Shown: piece after piece, positions 13,271 through 21,594 of the stretch | How the letters are laid out: each line of letters begins with the position of its first letter | Position numbering within the stretch: the first letter of the stretch is position 1 | NCBI GenBank assembly: GCA_902478995.1 | Contig: CABSNF010000011.1 | Span: 1-35,557 of the forward strand | Direction: 5' to 3' | Length of the DNA: 35,557 bases | Source: an uncultured Collinsella sp. | GTDB lineage: Bacteria; Actinomycetota; Coriobacteriia; Coriobacteriales; Coriobacteriaceae | The notes under the pieces: generated by a model | Database searches by the model: none | Told to the model about the DNA's origin: nothing | The model's input: only the letters and a program-made list of their open reading frames with translations | Position numbers and translations under genes: made by a program

Positions 13271-13792
13271 CTAAATAATGGCGTCAACGTCCGACTGCAA
13301 GAGTCGCCCGTACTCAAAGATAGCCGAAAGGGATAGCGCAAACAAAGCGAGAACCAGTGTCCAAGCGTTAAAACCAAAGATACCAATTGCAGTAATACTG
13401 ACGTCGTTGGGGAGCTGGACGGCACACAGGTTATCGAAGGTAATCGAGACAATTGAAGAAATGAGCAGCAGAAGCCCAACAACCAGAAAACGCCGGCATT
13501 GTTTTCGCGTGAATATCGACTGAGTACTGACGACGTCAAAGCAGAAGTTCAAGTAGACAATCAGGCATGCGATTGAGAGCGCCAGGGCCAGAACATCGCG
13601 GATGGCAAGTGCGGTAAGGACGGCGCTCGGAATGGACTCACCATTAATATAGAAGGGAGTGGGTGCAAAGAGCACCTCCCGCGCCTCGTTGGCAACGCTG
13701 AACGCTGAGAAGGCCGCCATGATTGCTGCGACAGACAAAGTGGCGAGCAACATCACATTGCTAAAACAGCATCGTTTATCTGAGCTTTCCAT
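13271..13792 (-). CDS. DUF2975-type four-helix membrane protein
   Basis: The 173-residue product has four membrane segments, near residues 13-35, 60-82, 102-124 and 132-155, with FDVVSTQSIFTRKQCRRF between the second and third, as in DUF2975 proteins. ATG 13792 is preferred because GGGG lies just upstream; a TTG start at 13804 is possible. The terminator of the preceding secreted-protein gene lies immediately upstream, so this gene must have a start site close by or depend on read-through. It is followed by the Xre regulator with 12 bp between stop and start. The function is unknown, but pairing with an Xre gene is the usual context for this family. Confidence 0.78.
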   Translation of the reverse strand: MESSDKRCCFSNVMLLATLSVAAIMAAFSAFSVANEAREVLFAPTPFYINGESIPSAVLTALAIRDVLALALSIACLIVYLNFCFDVVSTQSIFTRKQCRRFLVVGLLLLISSIVSITFDNLCAVQLPNDVSITAIGIFGFNAWTLVLALFALSLSAIFEYGRLLQSDVDAII

Positions 13793-13802
13793 AATTAACC
13801 CC

Positions 13803-13829
13803 AAAAAGGCTGCGGCAATGCCGCAGCCA
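13803..13829 (-). terminator. Rho-independent terminator of the small secreted-protein gene
   Basis: GGCTGCGGC (13808-13816) pairs with GCCGCAGCC (13820-13828) around a three-base loop, followed on the minus strand by TTTTT. It lies directly after the stop of the gene at 13837-14208 and 11 bp before the DUF2975 start codon. Confidence 0.88.
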
Positions 13830-13836
13830 AAAAATC

Positions 13837-14208
13837 CTAAGCATAGATAGTTCTTGCTTCAGAATGCCAACTGCCGTTGTAATAGTAAGTAACAGTTACG
13901 ACGACGCTTCCGTTGCTGAGTCCGTATCTATAAGTCCAGCTGATGTTGCTTACTCGAGAATTGGAGGTCCAGTTCTTTATGGATTTGATGCCTGTTATCG
14001 TTCCATAGGTATCGTTAACAGTGTAAGTAACATGGAGCCTGACGCCGTTCGAATAGGCGAGGGTGGTTTCGGCGGTGTAGATTGAACGACTTTCGGCAAC
14101 TGGTGAAATGATAGAGGAATGGGTTTCTGCTGCGAAGGCGGGCTGCGCGGTCATGCACGATAACCCAACAAGGCAGACGGCGAGTAAATAAGCAACCTTT
14201 TTAATCAT
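13837..14208 (-). CDS. Small secreted protein of unknown function
   Basis: This 123-residue product starts at ATG 14208 after AGGAG. It has a clear Sec signal peptide: basic MIKK, a hydrophobic stretch to about residue 22, and probable cleavage after AFA in QPAFAAETHSS. The mature part of about 96 residues is rich in Ser, Thr, Tyr and Val with alternating polar and hydrophobic residues (TYTVNDTYGTITGIKSIKNW, VVVTVTYYYNGSWHSEARTI), suggesting an all-beta fold. I do not recognise the family. It is AT-richer than the surrounding housekeeping genes and has its own terminator. A secreted effector, bacteriocin-like factor or cell-surface component are all open possibilities. Confidence 0.75.
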   Translation of the reverse strand: MIKKVAYLLAVCLVGLSCMTAQPAFAAETHSSIISPVAESRSIYTAETTLAYSNGVRLHVTYTVNDTYGTITGIKSIKNWTSNSRVSNISWTYRYGLSNGSVVVTVTYYYNGSWHSEARTIYA

Positions 14209-14259
14209 TGGCTCCTAACTGTCTGGTGATTATTTTTTAAACTCCTTTCTGACATCGAG

Positions 14260-14661
14260 CTATTCCTTTTGCGTAATCATGATGGCTGTTGGCGTTATGA
14301 GGGCGGGCAGCTTTGTGGGATCGGGATCGCTGCTGGTGTTGACGGTGCAGGTTACGTCAACGTAGACACCTTCTTTGATGGCTCCGACTTCTGCCTTCTT
14401 ACCATCCTGATCCTTAATGGGGATGGTTGAATCGATTTTGAAGTTGAGGTGCAGCGGTGCGGATTGGAATTGCTCGCTTGCGATAACGAAGCGGCCTTCG
14501 CTTGCCCCGCTGGCGGAAGGGTGATACACAGCAACGACTTCGCCCCGCAAGGAAAGGTCTTTCGAAAAGGGAATGTCCTTCCAGAAAAAGCCGAGCAAAG
14601 CGGCTGCTATAAGGACAAGGGGGACGAGGATGGTTAGGAAACGTTTGGACTGATTCTTCAT
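14260..14661 (-). CDS. Single-pass membrane-anchored small protein, OB-like outer domain
   Basis: The 133-residue product starts at ATG 14661 with GAGGT 7 nt upstream. It has a short basic N-terminus (MKNQSKRF), one membrane segment (about 9-28) and an extracytoplasmic domain of about 100 residues. The domain opens with LRGEVVAVYHP, continues with a strand-rich central part, and ends with GVYVDVTCTVN and PTAIMITQKE. The pattern of short strands (GEVVAV, RFVIAS, VYVDVTCTV) resembles small OB-fold lipoprotein domains such as YobA, but the match is weak. The lipoprotein at 17355-17741 shows a similar layout. The function is unknown. Confidence 0.7.
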   Translation of the reverse strand: MKNQSKRFLTILVPLVLIAAALLGFFWKDIPFSKDLSLRGEVVAVYHPSASGASEGRFVIASEQFQSAPLHLNFKIDSTIPIKDQDGKKAEVGAIKEGVYVDVTCTVNTSSDPDPTKLPALITPTAIMITQKE

Positions 14662-14777
14662 TTCAATCACCTCACGTTGATAATACCAAAATATATTGCA
14701 AACACAATATAAAATATTAACTGCGATAAATTGAGTTAAAAAAGGAGCATATGAAGTTGCTCGATTCTGGGTGAGCC

Positions 14778-14982
14778 TGGACAGTTAGTTCAGATACGTA
14801 TAAATCCGAGGCGGTTCAGCATGCGTTTTGAGCTGTTTTGGGATGGGGAAGGGGTTCGGATGGGAGTCTAGAAGGGGGAACGAGTCGGTCGTGCAGCCCC
14901 CGGGGCGGCCAAATTGGCTGGAATGATGACGTCTGAACACGACCAGGCTCGCAGAATTATACGTATCTGAACTAGCTGTCCA
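14778..14982. mobile_element. Candidate MITE-like element with 26-bp terminal inverted repeats
   Basis: The segment begins TGGACAGTTAGTTCAGATAC and ends with its near-exact reverse complement: arms 14778-14803 and 14957-14982 match at 25 of 26 positions. The interior of about 150 bp has no convincing gene. Size and termini fit a non-autonomous miniature element moved by a transposase elsewhere. No clear target-site duplication is visible in the flanks. It sits 108 bp upstream of ligA and could carry part of its promoter region. A large stable stem of another origin is the alternative. Confidence 0.6.
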
Positions 14983-15090
14983 CCCCGGTCTGGCGGCTGC
15001 CGATTCGGTGCGGTTTGAGACCGCTATTCGACCCCGTTGCGACCGGTGGTACTCTTGTATCCGTTTGAAATCGAGCGAAGGAGTGCCGCT

Positions 15091-17319
15091 ATGGAGCAAT
15101 CGAGCCTGTTTGGTGACGGCGTGGACATCGATACCGAAACGCCCGCGAGCGCGGATGCCGCCGCACCGACCGACGCCCATGCCCGGGCGGCAGCGCGCGC
15201 GGCCGAGCTGCGCCACGAGCTCGATTACCACGCCTATCGCTACTACATGCTCGATGCGCCCGAGATCACGGACGCCGCCTTTGACAAAATGCTCGTTGAA
15301 CTGCAGGAAATCGAGGCCACCTACCCAGACCTGGTGACGTCCGACAGCTATACCCAGCGCGTGGGCGGTTATGTGAGCGAGCAGTTTACGCCGGTCACGC
15401 ACATGGCGCGCATGTATTCCATGGACGATGCCATGGATCTGGATGAGCTCGACGCATGGCTCCAGCGCACTGAGGATGCCCTCGGTGCCGGCAGCGTTAC
15501 CTATACCTGCGAGCTTAAGATCGACGGCCTGGGCGTGGCGCTTACCTACCAAAACGGCACCTTTGTGCGCGCGGCCACGCGCGGCGACGGCACCACGGGC
15601 GAGGACGTGTCGCTCAACGTGCGAACCATCAAGGACGTGCCCATGCACCTGTCCGAGCCGGCGCTCGCCCACATGGGCGCCGACCGCGAGCGCACCATCG
15701 AGGTACGCGGCGAGGTCTATATGCCCAAGGGTAGCTTTGTCCGCCTGAATGAAGAGGCCGATGCCGAGGGACGCGACCCCTTCGCCAACCCGCGCAACGC
15801 CGCCGCCGGCAGCCTGCGCCAAAAAGATCCCAAGATCACGGCGCGCCGCGATCTTGCCACCTTTATCTATGCCATCGCCGATACTGACCCACTGCATGTC
15901 CACAGCCAGCGCGAGTTTCTTGACTGGCTGCGCAGCGCCGGTTTTAGCGTCAACCCCAATGTGGCACGCTGCGCCACGCCGGCCGAGGTTCACGAGTTCT
16001 GCGCCCAGGCGCTCGAGCACCGCGGCGATCTGGACTACGACATCGACGGCGTGGTCGTAAAGGTCGACAGCTTTCAGCAGCAGCTCGACCTGGGCTTTAC
16101 CGCCCGCGCACCGCGCTGGGCCATCGCCTTTAAGTTTCCGCCCGAGGAAAAGCAGACCATCCTGCGCGAAATTCGCATCCAGGTGGGCCGCACCGGTGTG
16201 CTCACGCCGGTCGCCGAGTTCGACCCGGTGACGGTCGCCGGCTCCACCATCGCGCGCGCCACGCTGCACAACATCGACGAGATCCGCCGAAAAAACGTGC
16301 GCGAGGGCGACACTATCATCGTGCACAAGGCAGGCGACGTAATCCCCGAGGTCGTGGGCCCGGTGCTCGACAAGCGCCCGGCCGATTCGGTCGACTGGCA
16401 GATGCCCGAGGTCTGCCCCGTGTGCGGCAGCCCCGTGGTCCACGAGGCTGGCGAGGTCGCCTACCGTTGCGTGTCCATCGACTGCCCCGCACAGCTCAAG
16501 GAGCGCCTGCTCCATTGGGTGAGTCGCGGCTGCATGGACGTCGACGGCCTGGGCGACGAGATCGTCGACAAGATGATCGCCGCCGGCCTGATCCGCGATG
16601 TCGCGGACTTCTACCAGCTCACGGTCGACGACATCGCCGGACTGGACACGGGCCGCACCTATGCCAGCTCCAACAGCAAAAAGGGCGTCAAGAAGGGCGA
16701 CCCCATTCCGGTAGGCCTCAAGACGGCCGAAAAGATCGTCGCCGAGCTCAACAAGTCCAAGAGCCAGCCGCTCGGTCGCGTGCTGTTTGCCCTGGGCATC
16801 CGCCACGTGGGCAAGAGCGTGGGCGAGGTTATCGCCGAGCGATTCCTGTCGATTGACAAGCTCATCTTGGCGAGCGAAGAGGATATTGCCGAGTGCGAGG
16901 GCATCGGTCCCAAGATTGCGGCGAGCGTCAAGCAGTTCCTGGCCGTGCCCGAGAACCTTGCCGTGCTGGAGCACCTGCGCCAGGCGGGCCTGTCGCTCGA
17001 GGTCGACTTGGGCGCCGCGCACGCGCAAGCCGCAGCCGACGCTGGCGTGGCGGGCGAGCTCGCCGACGCACAGCCACTCGCGGGTCTGACCTTCGTGCTC
17101 ACCGGCACGCTCGTCAACCGCACGCGCGACGAGGCGGGCGCGGCACTCAAGGTGCTTGGCGCCAAGGTTTCGGGCAGCGTGTCAAAGAAGACGAGCTATC
17201 TGGTCGCCGGCCCCAAAGCGGGCTCAAAGCTCACCAAGGCCGAGCAGCTGGGTGTGCCCGTGTTGGATGAGGCGGCACTTGAACAGATTTTGGCGACGGG
17301 TAGGGTCCCGGAGGCATAA
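15091..17319 (+). CDS. ligA: NAD-dependent DNA ligase
   Basis: The enzyme seals nicks in replication and repair using NAD+. The 742-residue protein starts at ATG 15091 after GAAGGAG; a longer frame from 15037 has no binding site. Visible domains are the NAD-binding Ia domain (about 30-95), adenylation domain with the nucleotidyl lysine Lys143 in CELKIDG, OB fold, four-cysteine zinc finger (CPVCGSP...YRCVSIDCPAQ), helix-hairpin-helix repeats and a C-terminal BRCT domain (about 655-735). It is about 70 residues longer than the usual LigA of about 670. The excess is an Ala-rich N-terminal extension, an insert in the HhH region (GRTYASSNSKKGVKKGDPIP) and an Ala-rich linker before BRCT. It stands alone, flanked by AT-richer genes. 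Confidence 0.97.
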   Translation: MEQSSLFGDGVDIDTETPASADAAAPTDAHARAAARAAELRHELDYHAYRYYMLDAPEITDAAFDKMLVELQEIEATYPDLVTSDSYTQRVGGYVSEQFTPVTHMARMYSMDDAMDLDELDAWLQRTEDALGAGSVTYTCELKIDGLGVALTYQNGTFVRAATRGDGTTGEDVSLNVRTIKDVPMHLSEPALAHMGADRERTIEVRGEVYMPKGSFVRLNEEADAEGRDPFANPRNAAAGSLRQKDPKITARRDLATFIYAIADTDPLHVHSQREFLDWLRSAGFSVNPNVARCATPAEVHEFCAQALEHRGDLDYDIDGVVVKVDSFQQQLDLGFTARAPRWAIAFKFPPEEKQTILREIRIQVGRTGVLTPVAEFDPVTVAGSTIARATLHNIDEIRRKNVREGDTIIVHKAGDVIPEVVGPVLDKRPADSVDWQMPEVCPVCGSPVVHEAGEVAYRCVSIDCPAQLKERLLHWVSRGCMDVDGLGDEIVDKMIAAGLIRDVADFYQLTVDDIAGLDTGRTYASSNSKKGVKKGDPIPVGLKTAEKIVAELNKSKSQPLGRVLFALGIRHVGKSVGEVIAERFLSIDKLILASEEDIAECEGIGPKIAASVKQFLAVPENLAVLEHLRQAGLSLEVDLGAAHAQAAADAGVAGELADAQPLAGLTFVLTGTLVNRTRDEAGAALKVLGAKVSGSVSKKTSYLVAGPKAGSKLTKAEQLGVPVLDEAALEQILATGRVPEA

Positions 17320-17324
17320 TGATT

Positions 17325-17360
17325 TGTTGAGGAACTGCGCAGAGGCTCAGTTCCTCAACA
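17325..17360. terminator. Inverted repeat between convergent ligA and the lipoprotein gene
   Basis: TGTTGAGGAACTG (17325-17337) pairs perfectly with CAGTTCCTCAACA (17348-17360), 6 bp after the ligA stop codon, and it overlaps the stop codon of the minus-strand gene. The T content next to the stem is modest on both strands, so it may be a bidirectional terminator or a repeat-type palindrome. Confidence 0.6.
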
Positions 17361-17741
17361 TCTCCTTATAGTGTTTGCCTGTTCAATTTCGATATCGTTT
17401 CCCTCGTATGATCCAGATGCGTCTACCGACTCAAAGCGTGAGTAGGAAACTCTTGTCCCAACTTTGATTTGGGAAAGCTTGTCTTTGATTCGGCCAGATG
17501 AGGGGAATGTAATCCGGGTTTGCTTTCCAGCGTCGGTGTAGCGGGGACTGTTGTCTGTTTGGATTACGAGTTCCGTTCCCTCAATAGAATGAACGCTGCC
17601 GGCTCCAAAGACAAGGTAATCATCTCCTCCGCTATAGCGGGCTCTATCTGTGCATGAAGAAACGGATGCAAACATAGCGAAAATCACCAATATCGTAACC
17701 AGGGCAAAGGCCGTGGTGCCATAGCATTTTGATGGTGCCAT
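17355..17741 (-). CDS. Putative small lipoprotein with OB-like domain
   Basis: The 128-residue product is read from ATG 17741. It has a lipoprotein-like signal: hydrophobic residues about 10-27 ending in ASVSSC, where Cys30 would be lipidated. The mature part of about 99 residues is strand-rich (GSVHSIEGTELVIQT, TRITFP, KVGTRVSYSRF, DIEIEQANTI), resembling small OB-fold lipoproteins. The ATG lies 6 bp after the stop of the upstream protease-like gene. A possible TTG start at 17753 would overlap that gene. The close spacing indicates one operon, and perhaps functional partnership with the exported protease-like protein. The family is not recognised with certainty. Confidence 0.65.
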   Translation of the reverse strand: MAPSKCYGTTAFALVTILVIFAMFASVSSCTDRARYSGGDDYLVFGAGSVHSIEGTELVIQTDNSPRYTDAGKQTRITFPSSGRIKDKLSQIKVGTRVSYSRFESVDASGSYEGNDIEIEQANTIRRC

Positions 17742-17746
17742 CCGGT

Positions 17747-18919
17747 CTACCAAAAGACTGTTCCGTTCAATTTGACCATATTGGGCGTTGCATAGTTAAT
17801 CGCTCGGGGATAAGTGTTCCATCCGTCGAATACTTCGAGCCACTGCAGTTCGATGCCAGAGCTTCCATTATGCCCAGTAAAATAGCCAGTTACCGTGACT
17901 GTATGACCTGATAGCTCGACGGATCCTTCACTGTTTCGGCTGTTGATCCACATATGATACAAGCCGATATTCCCTTGATCGATAGTTGCTCTGTACTGAG
18001 CGAATTGAGGCTGATAACCGAAAAATTGAGTATTAAGTGCTCTACCCTTTTGAGCGGCAAGACTTTTAAACGGAACAATTCCATCTGGGATGATCGTGCT
18101 TCCGTACTCGACGCCCTGATCATTGGTCTTATACGTTGTTGTGCCAGTGACGTTCCATATTTCTTTATAATAATCGGGATTAAATTGATTAGCGTTTGAA
18201 CTGGTGAGACCGTAATGCATTGATACAGCGTACAAGGCAGAAACGACGCATGCATACTTATTAGTGCGGGCTTCAACTAATGATTCCGAGACTCCTCGGA
18301 ACGGTATTCCGTTTAAATCGTCTATTTGGAAATGCAACATCAAGTCATCTTCATTGATAATGACTGCATCCCATGAAGTTGGGTTATTGCTTTGAGGTGC
18401 TATACCCTTTTCGGTGACAATTGGGACAGACCGTATATTGTTATAGTTGGTTACACAGTCTCTAGTTCCTGGCACCAAAGTTCCATATTCAATATCGTTG
18501 TACGAAATTAGTACGGTTGGGTTTGTGGCCTGTTGGCCGGAATAAGTTGAAATGGCGTTTGATAGAGAAGCTGAAATCGGAAGAATGGTATCGCCGAGGG
18601 TTATCTCCTTCAGAAGCCCAGGATATGATGCGTCAAGTATTAAATAACCGTAGGGGCTTCCTTCCCTTGTGACACTGATTTCATAGCCACAGATAAGGCC
18701 GATTTGTTGGCATACGGGAACGATTTGCTCGATCTCTAAGTTCGCGGATCCGTCGACGATGGGCAACAGGGAAAGCGCGTAGTCTTGTGCTAGGTCTGAT
18801 GTAAAAGCGACGGATGAGTTTGAGTCGGCAGCGAATACTCTTGTTGGGCGTGACGCGGATAAGCCGATGATCGAGGCTAGGCCGAGAAGAAACGAGCGAC
18901 GTGATTGAACTCTGGGCAT
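17747..18919 (-). CDS. Tat-exported papain-like (C39/C10-type) cysteine peptidase homologue
   Basis: The 390-residue product starts at ATG 18919 after AGGAGACATT. It begins with a twin-arginine signal (SRRSFLLGLA, residues 6-15) and a probable cleavage site near VFA-AD (about 30). The C-terminal half carries a papain-fold pattern: Cys224 in TNKYACVVSALYAV, His339 in ELSGHTVTVTGYF and Asp365 in WLEVFDGWNTYPRAI. This fits C39-like or C10-like peptidase domains, which cleave or process peptides outside the membrane. The N-terminal half (about 35-200) has no recognised domain and could be a propeptide or substrate-binding part. The gene is AT-rich (for example 25 of 60 GC at 18001-18060) compared with ligA, suggesting recent acquisition. 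A small lipoprotein gene follows. Confidence 0.68.
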   Translation of the reverse strand: MPRVQSRRSFLLGLASIIGLSASRPTRVFAADSNSSVAFTSDLAQDYALSLLPIVDGSANLEIEQIVPVCQQIGLICGYEISVTREGSPYGYLILDASYPGLLKEITLGDTILPISASLSNAISTYSGQQATNPTVLISYNDIEYGTLVPGTRDCVTNYNNIRSVPIVTEKGIAPQSNNPTSWDAVIINEDDLMLHFQIDDLNGIPFRGVSESLVEARTNKYACVVSALYAVSMHYGLTSSNANQFNPDYYKEIWNVTGTTTYKTNDQGVEYGSTIIPDGIVPFKSLAAQKGRALNTQFFGYQPQFAQYRATIDQGNIGLYHMWINSRNSEGSVELSGHTVTVTGYFTGHNGSSGIELQWLEVFDGWNTYPRAINYATPNMVKLNGTVFW

Positions 18920-19028
18920 AATGTCTCCTGCCTATGGGGGGGCAATATGCTGTCATTTTATTTGCTACATAATACAATCTAATTCGGATTAAGGTAAATG
19001 GATGGAATTGCTCGATAAATGGTAGTGA

Positions 19029-19868
19029 TTAGCGGACCGGTATCGCGATCCTCGTCACATACGCCCCCGGGTCGTCGCTGATGATGTCGTCGATCAGGGC
19101 GATCTCGCGCGAGGGACCGGCGGGTGTCAGGTTGCGCTCGCGCATATAGCTGAGCAGCTGCTCATAGCGTGGGGTTGCTTGCCCGTGCGTGCCGCGAAAG
19201 CTAATGGTCAGGCAGCGCGCGGCGGGTCGCGTCTCGAGGTCGCCCACGTAATCATCGGTGTCATCGAGCAGCAAAAAGACCTCGTCGTAGCCATCAAAGT
19301 CGCCGGCGGCGAGGCGCTCGGCGCTAATCCCAACGCCCAAGTTGCCCAGAAAGACAAAGGTCTCGTGCTGGCCCTTCTGCAGCTGACGAATCTGCCACTC
19401 CAGCGCATAGGCGTCGGTAGGCTTGACGCGTTCGCGCAATACGGCGCAGCGAAGCTCGGGCGCATCGATTGCGCAAATGGTATCGAGCTCGGTGTTCAGG
19501 GCATTGTGAAGCAGGGCAAGCCGGTTGTCGATCTTGCGCGACACGCGCTCCAGCTCGCGGCGCTTGCGCTCGATGAGCTCCTGCTGCTGAGCCAGCTGCC
19601 GCTGCATAAGGTTCACGTCGCGCGTGGTCACAAACTCACGGATTAGCGCGAGCGGCAAGTCGAGAACACGCAGGTGGCTGATGGTGTTGAGAGTGGAGAG
19701 CTGCCGCGATCCGTAGTAGCGGTACCCACTCGCCGGATCGATGTGTGCCGGGTCCAGCAAGCCCATCTGCTCGTAATGGCGCAACGTGCCCACGCTTAGG
19801 TTAAACAAGCGCGCCACCTCGCCAATGCGGAGCAGACCCTCGGTATGTTCAGTTGGCGAGTCGGTCAT
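19029..19868 (-). CDS. MerR-family regulator with GyrI-like effector domain
   Basis: This 279-residue regulator begins with a MerR DNA-binding domain (LLRIGEVARLFNLSVGTLRH, then YEQMGLLDPAHIDPASGYRY) and a coiled-coil dimerisation helix (about 85-120: QRQLAQQQELIERKRRELER). The C-terminal part (about 130-279) resembles the GyrI-like multidrug-binding domain of BmrR-type activators. ATG 19868 follows AAAGGAG. It lies 61 bp downstream of the MATE transporter gene on the same strand. MerR/BmrR regulators commonly sense the drugs exported by neighbouring pumps, so control of that transporter is likely, although no 19-bp MerR promoter was confirmed. Confidence 0.87.
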   Translation of the reverse strand: MTDSPTEHTEGLLRIGEVARLFNLSVGTLRHYEQMGLLDPAHIDPASGYRYYGSRQLSTLNTISHLRVLDLPLALIREFVTTRDVNLMQRQLAQQQELIERKRRELERVSRKIDNRLALLHNALNTELDTICAIDAPELRCAVLRERVKPTDAYALEWQIRQLQKGQHETFVFLGNLGVGISAERLAAGDFDGYDEVFLLLDDTDDYVGDLETRPAARCLTISFRGTHGQATPRYEQLLSYMRERNLTPAGPSREIALIDDIISDDPGAYVTRIAIPVR

Positions 19869-19929
19869 GGCGCCGCTCCTTTCAATGGACGGGGAAGGGG
19901 CGCCGAGGTCGTACGACGCAAACGATCCT

Positions 19930-21276
19930 CTACGCCATCAGCTTGTCAAAAGCCCCGCGGCGGTTGAGTACGGTAAATGCCATCACGCAAATGACTGCCG
20001 ACAGAATTGACCCGCACGGCGAAGCGATGCCCATGGGAAACAATGTATCGGAATAGGCATTCGACAGCAGCCACGCACCGGGCACGCGAATGAGCGCCAC
20101 GGCCAGCACGTTGTGCGCAAAGCCGATGTAGCTCTTGCCATATGCAGCGAAAAAGCCACTAAAGCAAATGTGGATGCCGGCAAAGATCGCGTCGAAAATG
20201 TAGCTGCGCATGTAGCCGGTGCCGGCCGCGACCACTGCGGCGTCCTTGGCAAAAAAGCCGATAAACGCCGGTGCCACCAGCCACATCAGCGCCGTGATCA
20301 GGCAGCCGTACACCACCGAGATCGTCATGGCGTCCTTGAGTACCTGACGTGCGCGGTCACCCTTGCCCGCGCCGGCGTTTTGCGCCGTGAGCGCGCTGAC
20401 GGTGGCACCCATGGAACTCGGCACAATGAACAAAAAGCTGATCATCTTCTCGACCAAGCCCACGGCGGCGGCGTCGACCAGGCCGCGATGGTTGGCGATG
20501 ACGGTGATGAACATAAACGCCACCTGGATGCAGCCGTCCTGCACGGCCACGGGCACGCCGATTTTAAGGATGCTGCCGAGCACCTCGGGCTGGGGGCGCA
20601 GGTCGCTGCGCTTAACATGGATGTTCGTGCGGCGGCTCTTAAGCCACACGAGTGCGAGGGCAACGCTGGCCGTCTGCGCGGTCACCGTGCCGAGCGCCGC
20701 GCCCACGGGGCCGAGCCCCATGTGGCCGATAAATAGAAAGTCGAGTGCGATGTTGATGATGCATGCCACGCCAATCACGTACATAGGCGAGCGCGAATCG
20801 CCCAGCCCGCGAAAGATGGCCGAAAGAATGTTGTATGCGGCGATAAACGGAATGCCGACAAAGCAGATATGCAGGTAGGCGGCGGTGCCTTCGACCGCCT
20901 CGGGCGGCGTGCCAATGAGCGCCACAACCTGCGGGCATAGTGCAAACAAGATGACGGCCAGTACCACCGAGACGCCCATAAACAGCGTGATAGTATTGCC
21001 GATGGCGGTCTCGGCGCGGTCAAAGCGGCGCGAGCCCACGGCATGGCCGACGATGACCGTCGTTCCCATGGCCAGGCCCACGAGCGTCACGGTAATGATA
21101 TAGAGCGTCTGCGCGCCATTGCCCACGGCGGTGATGCCGGCGGCGCCGCTAAACTGCCCCATCATGTACAGGTCGGCCATGCCGTAGAGCATCTGCAAAA
21201 AGTACGAGAGCATATAAGGCAGGGCAAAGACCGCGATGGTCTTAAGGACATTGCCGCGTGTGAGGTCGTGTTCCAT
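19930..21276 (-). CDS. MATE-family multidrug efflux transporter
   Basis: The 448-residue membrane protein has the usual twelve helices of the MATE family in two halves. Recognisable parts are the N-terminal LTRGNVLKTIAVFALPYMLS and MADLYMMGQFSGAAGITAVG, the second-half MGATVSALTAQNAGAGKGDR, and the C-terminal AGAWLLS-like segment (VPGAWLLSNAYSDTLFPMGI). Such pumps export cationic drugs or metabolites in exchange for Na+ or H+. The start at ATG 21276 has only a weak upstream binding site. It is the first gene of a two-gene unit with the MerR regulator. The exact substrate is unknown. Confidence 0.92.
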   Translation of the reverse strand: MEHDLTRGNVLKTIAVFALPYMLSYFLQMLYGMADLYMMGQFSGAAGITAVGNGAQTLYIITVTLVGLAMGTTVIVGHAVGSRRFDRAETAIGNTITLFMGVSVVLAVILFALCPQVVALIGTPPEAVEGTAAYLHICFVGIPFIAAYNILSAIFRGLGDSRSPMYVIGVACIINIALDFLFIGHMGLGPVGAALGTVTAQTASVALALVWLKSRRTNIHVKRSDLRPQPEVLGSILKIGVPVAVQDGCIQVAFMFITVIANHRGLVDAAAVGLVEKMISFLFIVPSSMGATVSALTAQNAGAGKGDRARQVLKDAMTISVVYGCLITALMWLVAPAFIGFFAKDAAVVAAGTGYMRSYIFDAIFAGIHICFSGFFAAYGKSYIGFAHNVLAVALIRVPGAWLLSNAYSDTLFPMGIASPCGSILSAVICVMAFTVLNRRGAFDKLMA

Positions 21277-21429
21277 GGGCAGGGTACTTTCTGGCTTGGT
21301 TCGTTTAGGTACCAGTTTAGTGAAAACCCTACAACGATTGTAGAGTCAAGGTTTGTGTTGGCAGTGGGGTGAAAAAAGTCACGCTCCGAGCACGATGCTT
21401 TGATCCCTCCGTGCGCCTCACCTCGCCTC

Positions 21430-21493
21430 AAACCATCACAACATTCGACGTTTTTGCCAAAATCGGGAAAAGCATCGAATGTTGTGATGGTTT
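21430..21493. repeat. REP-like palindrome, family 3 (ATCACAACATTCGA), copy 1
   Basis: Arms AAACCATCACAACATTCGA 21430-21448 and their reverse complement at 21475-21493 are perfect 19-mers around a 26-nt centre (starting CGTTTTTGCC). This is the main feature of the 318-bp divergent gap between the MATE gene and the nuclease-like gene. The rest of that gap shows no gene. Confidence 0.9.
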
Positions 21494-21594
21494 TTCTGCC
21501 ACTCGACCGGGTGGAATCGCTTTCTTGCGCACGAAGGTGTGCGGACCCGTGGGCAGGGGAATAAGGTTGGTTATCCGACTCCATTGGAGGGCTC

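Noticed and set aside
14785..17028. Very long open frame (747 codons) on the minus strand across ligA
   Set aside because: It is antisense to the highly conserved ligA gene, is rich in Asp, Gly, His, Val and Leu as expected from the reverse frame of GC-rich DNA, has no ribosome binding site and shows no recognisable domain.
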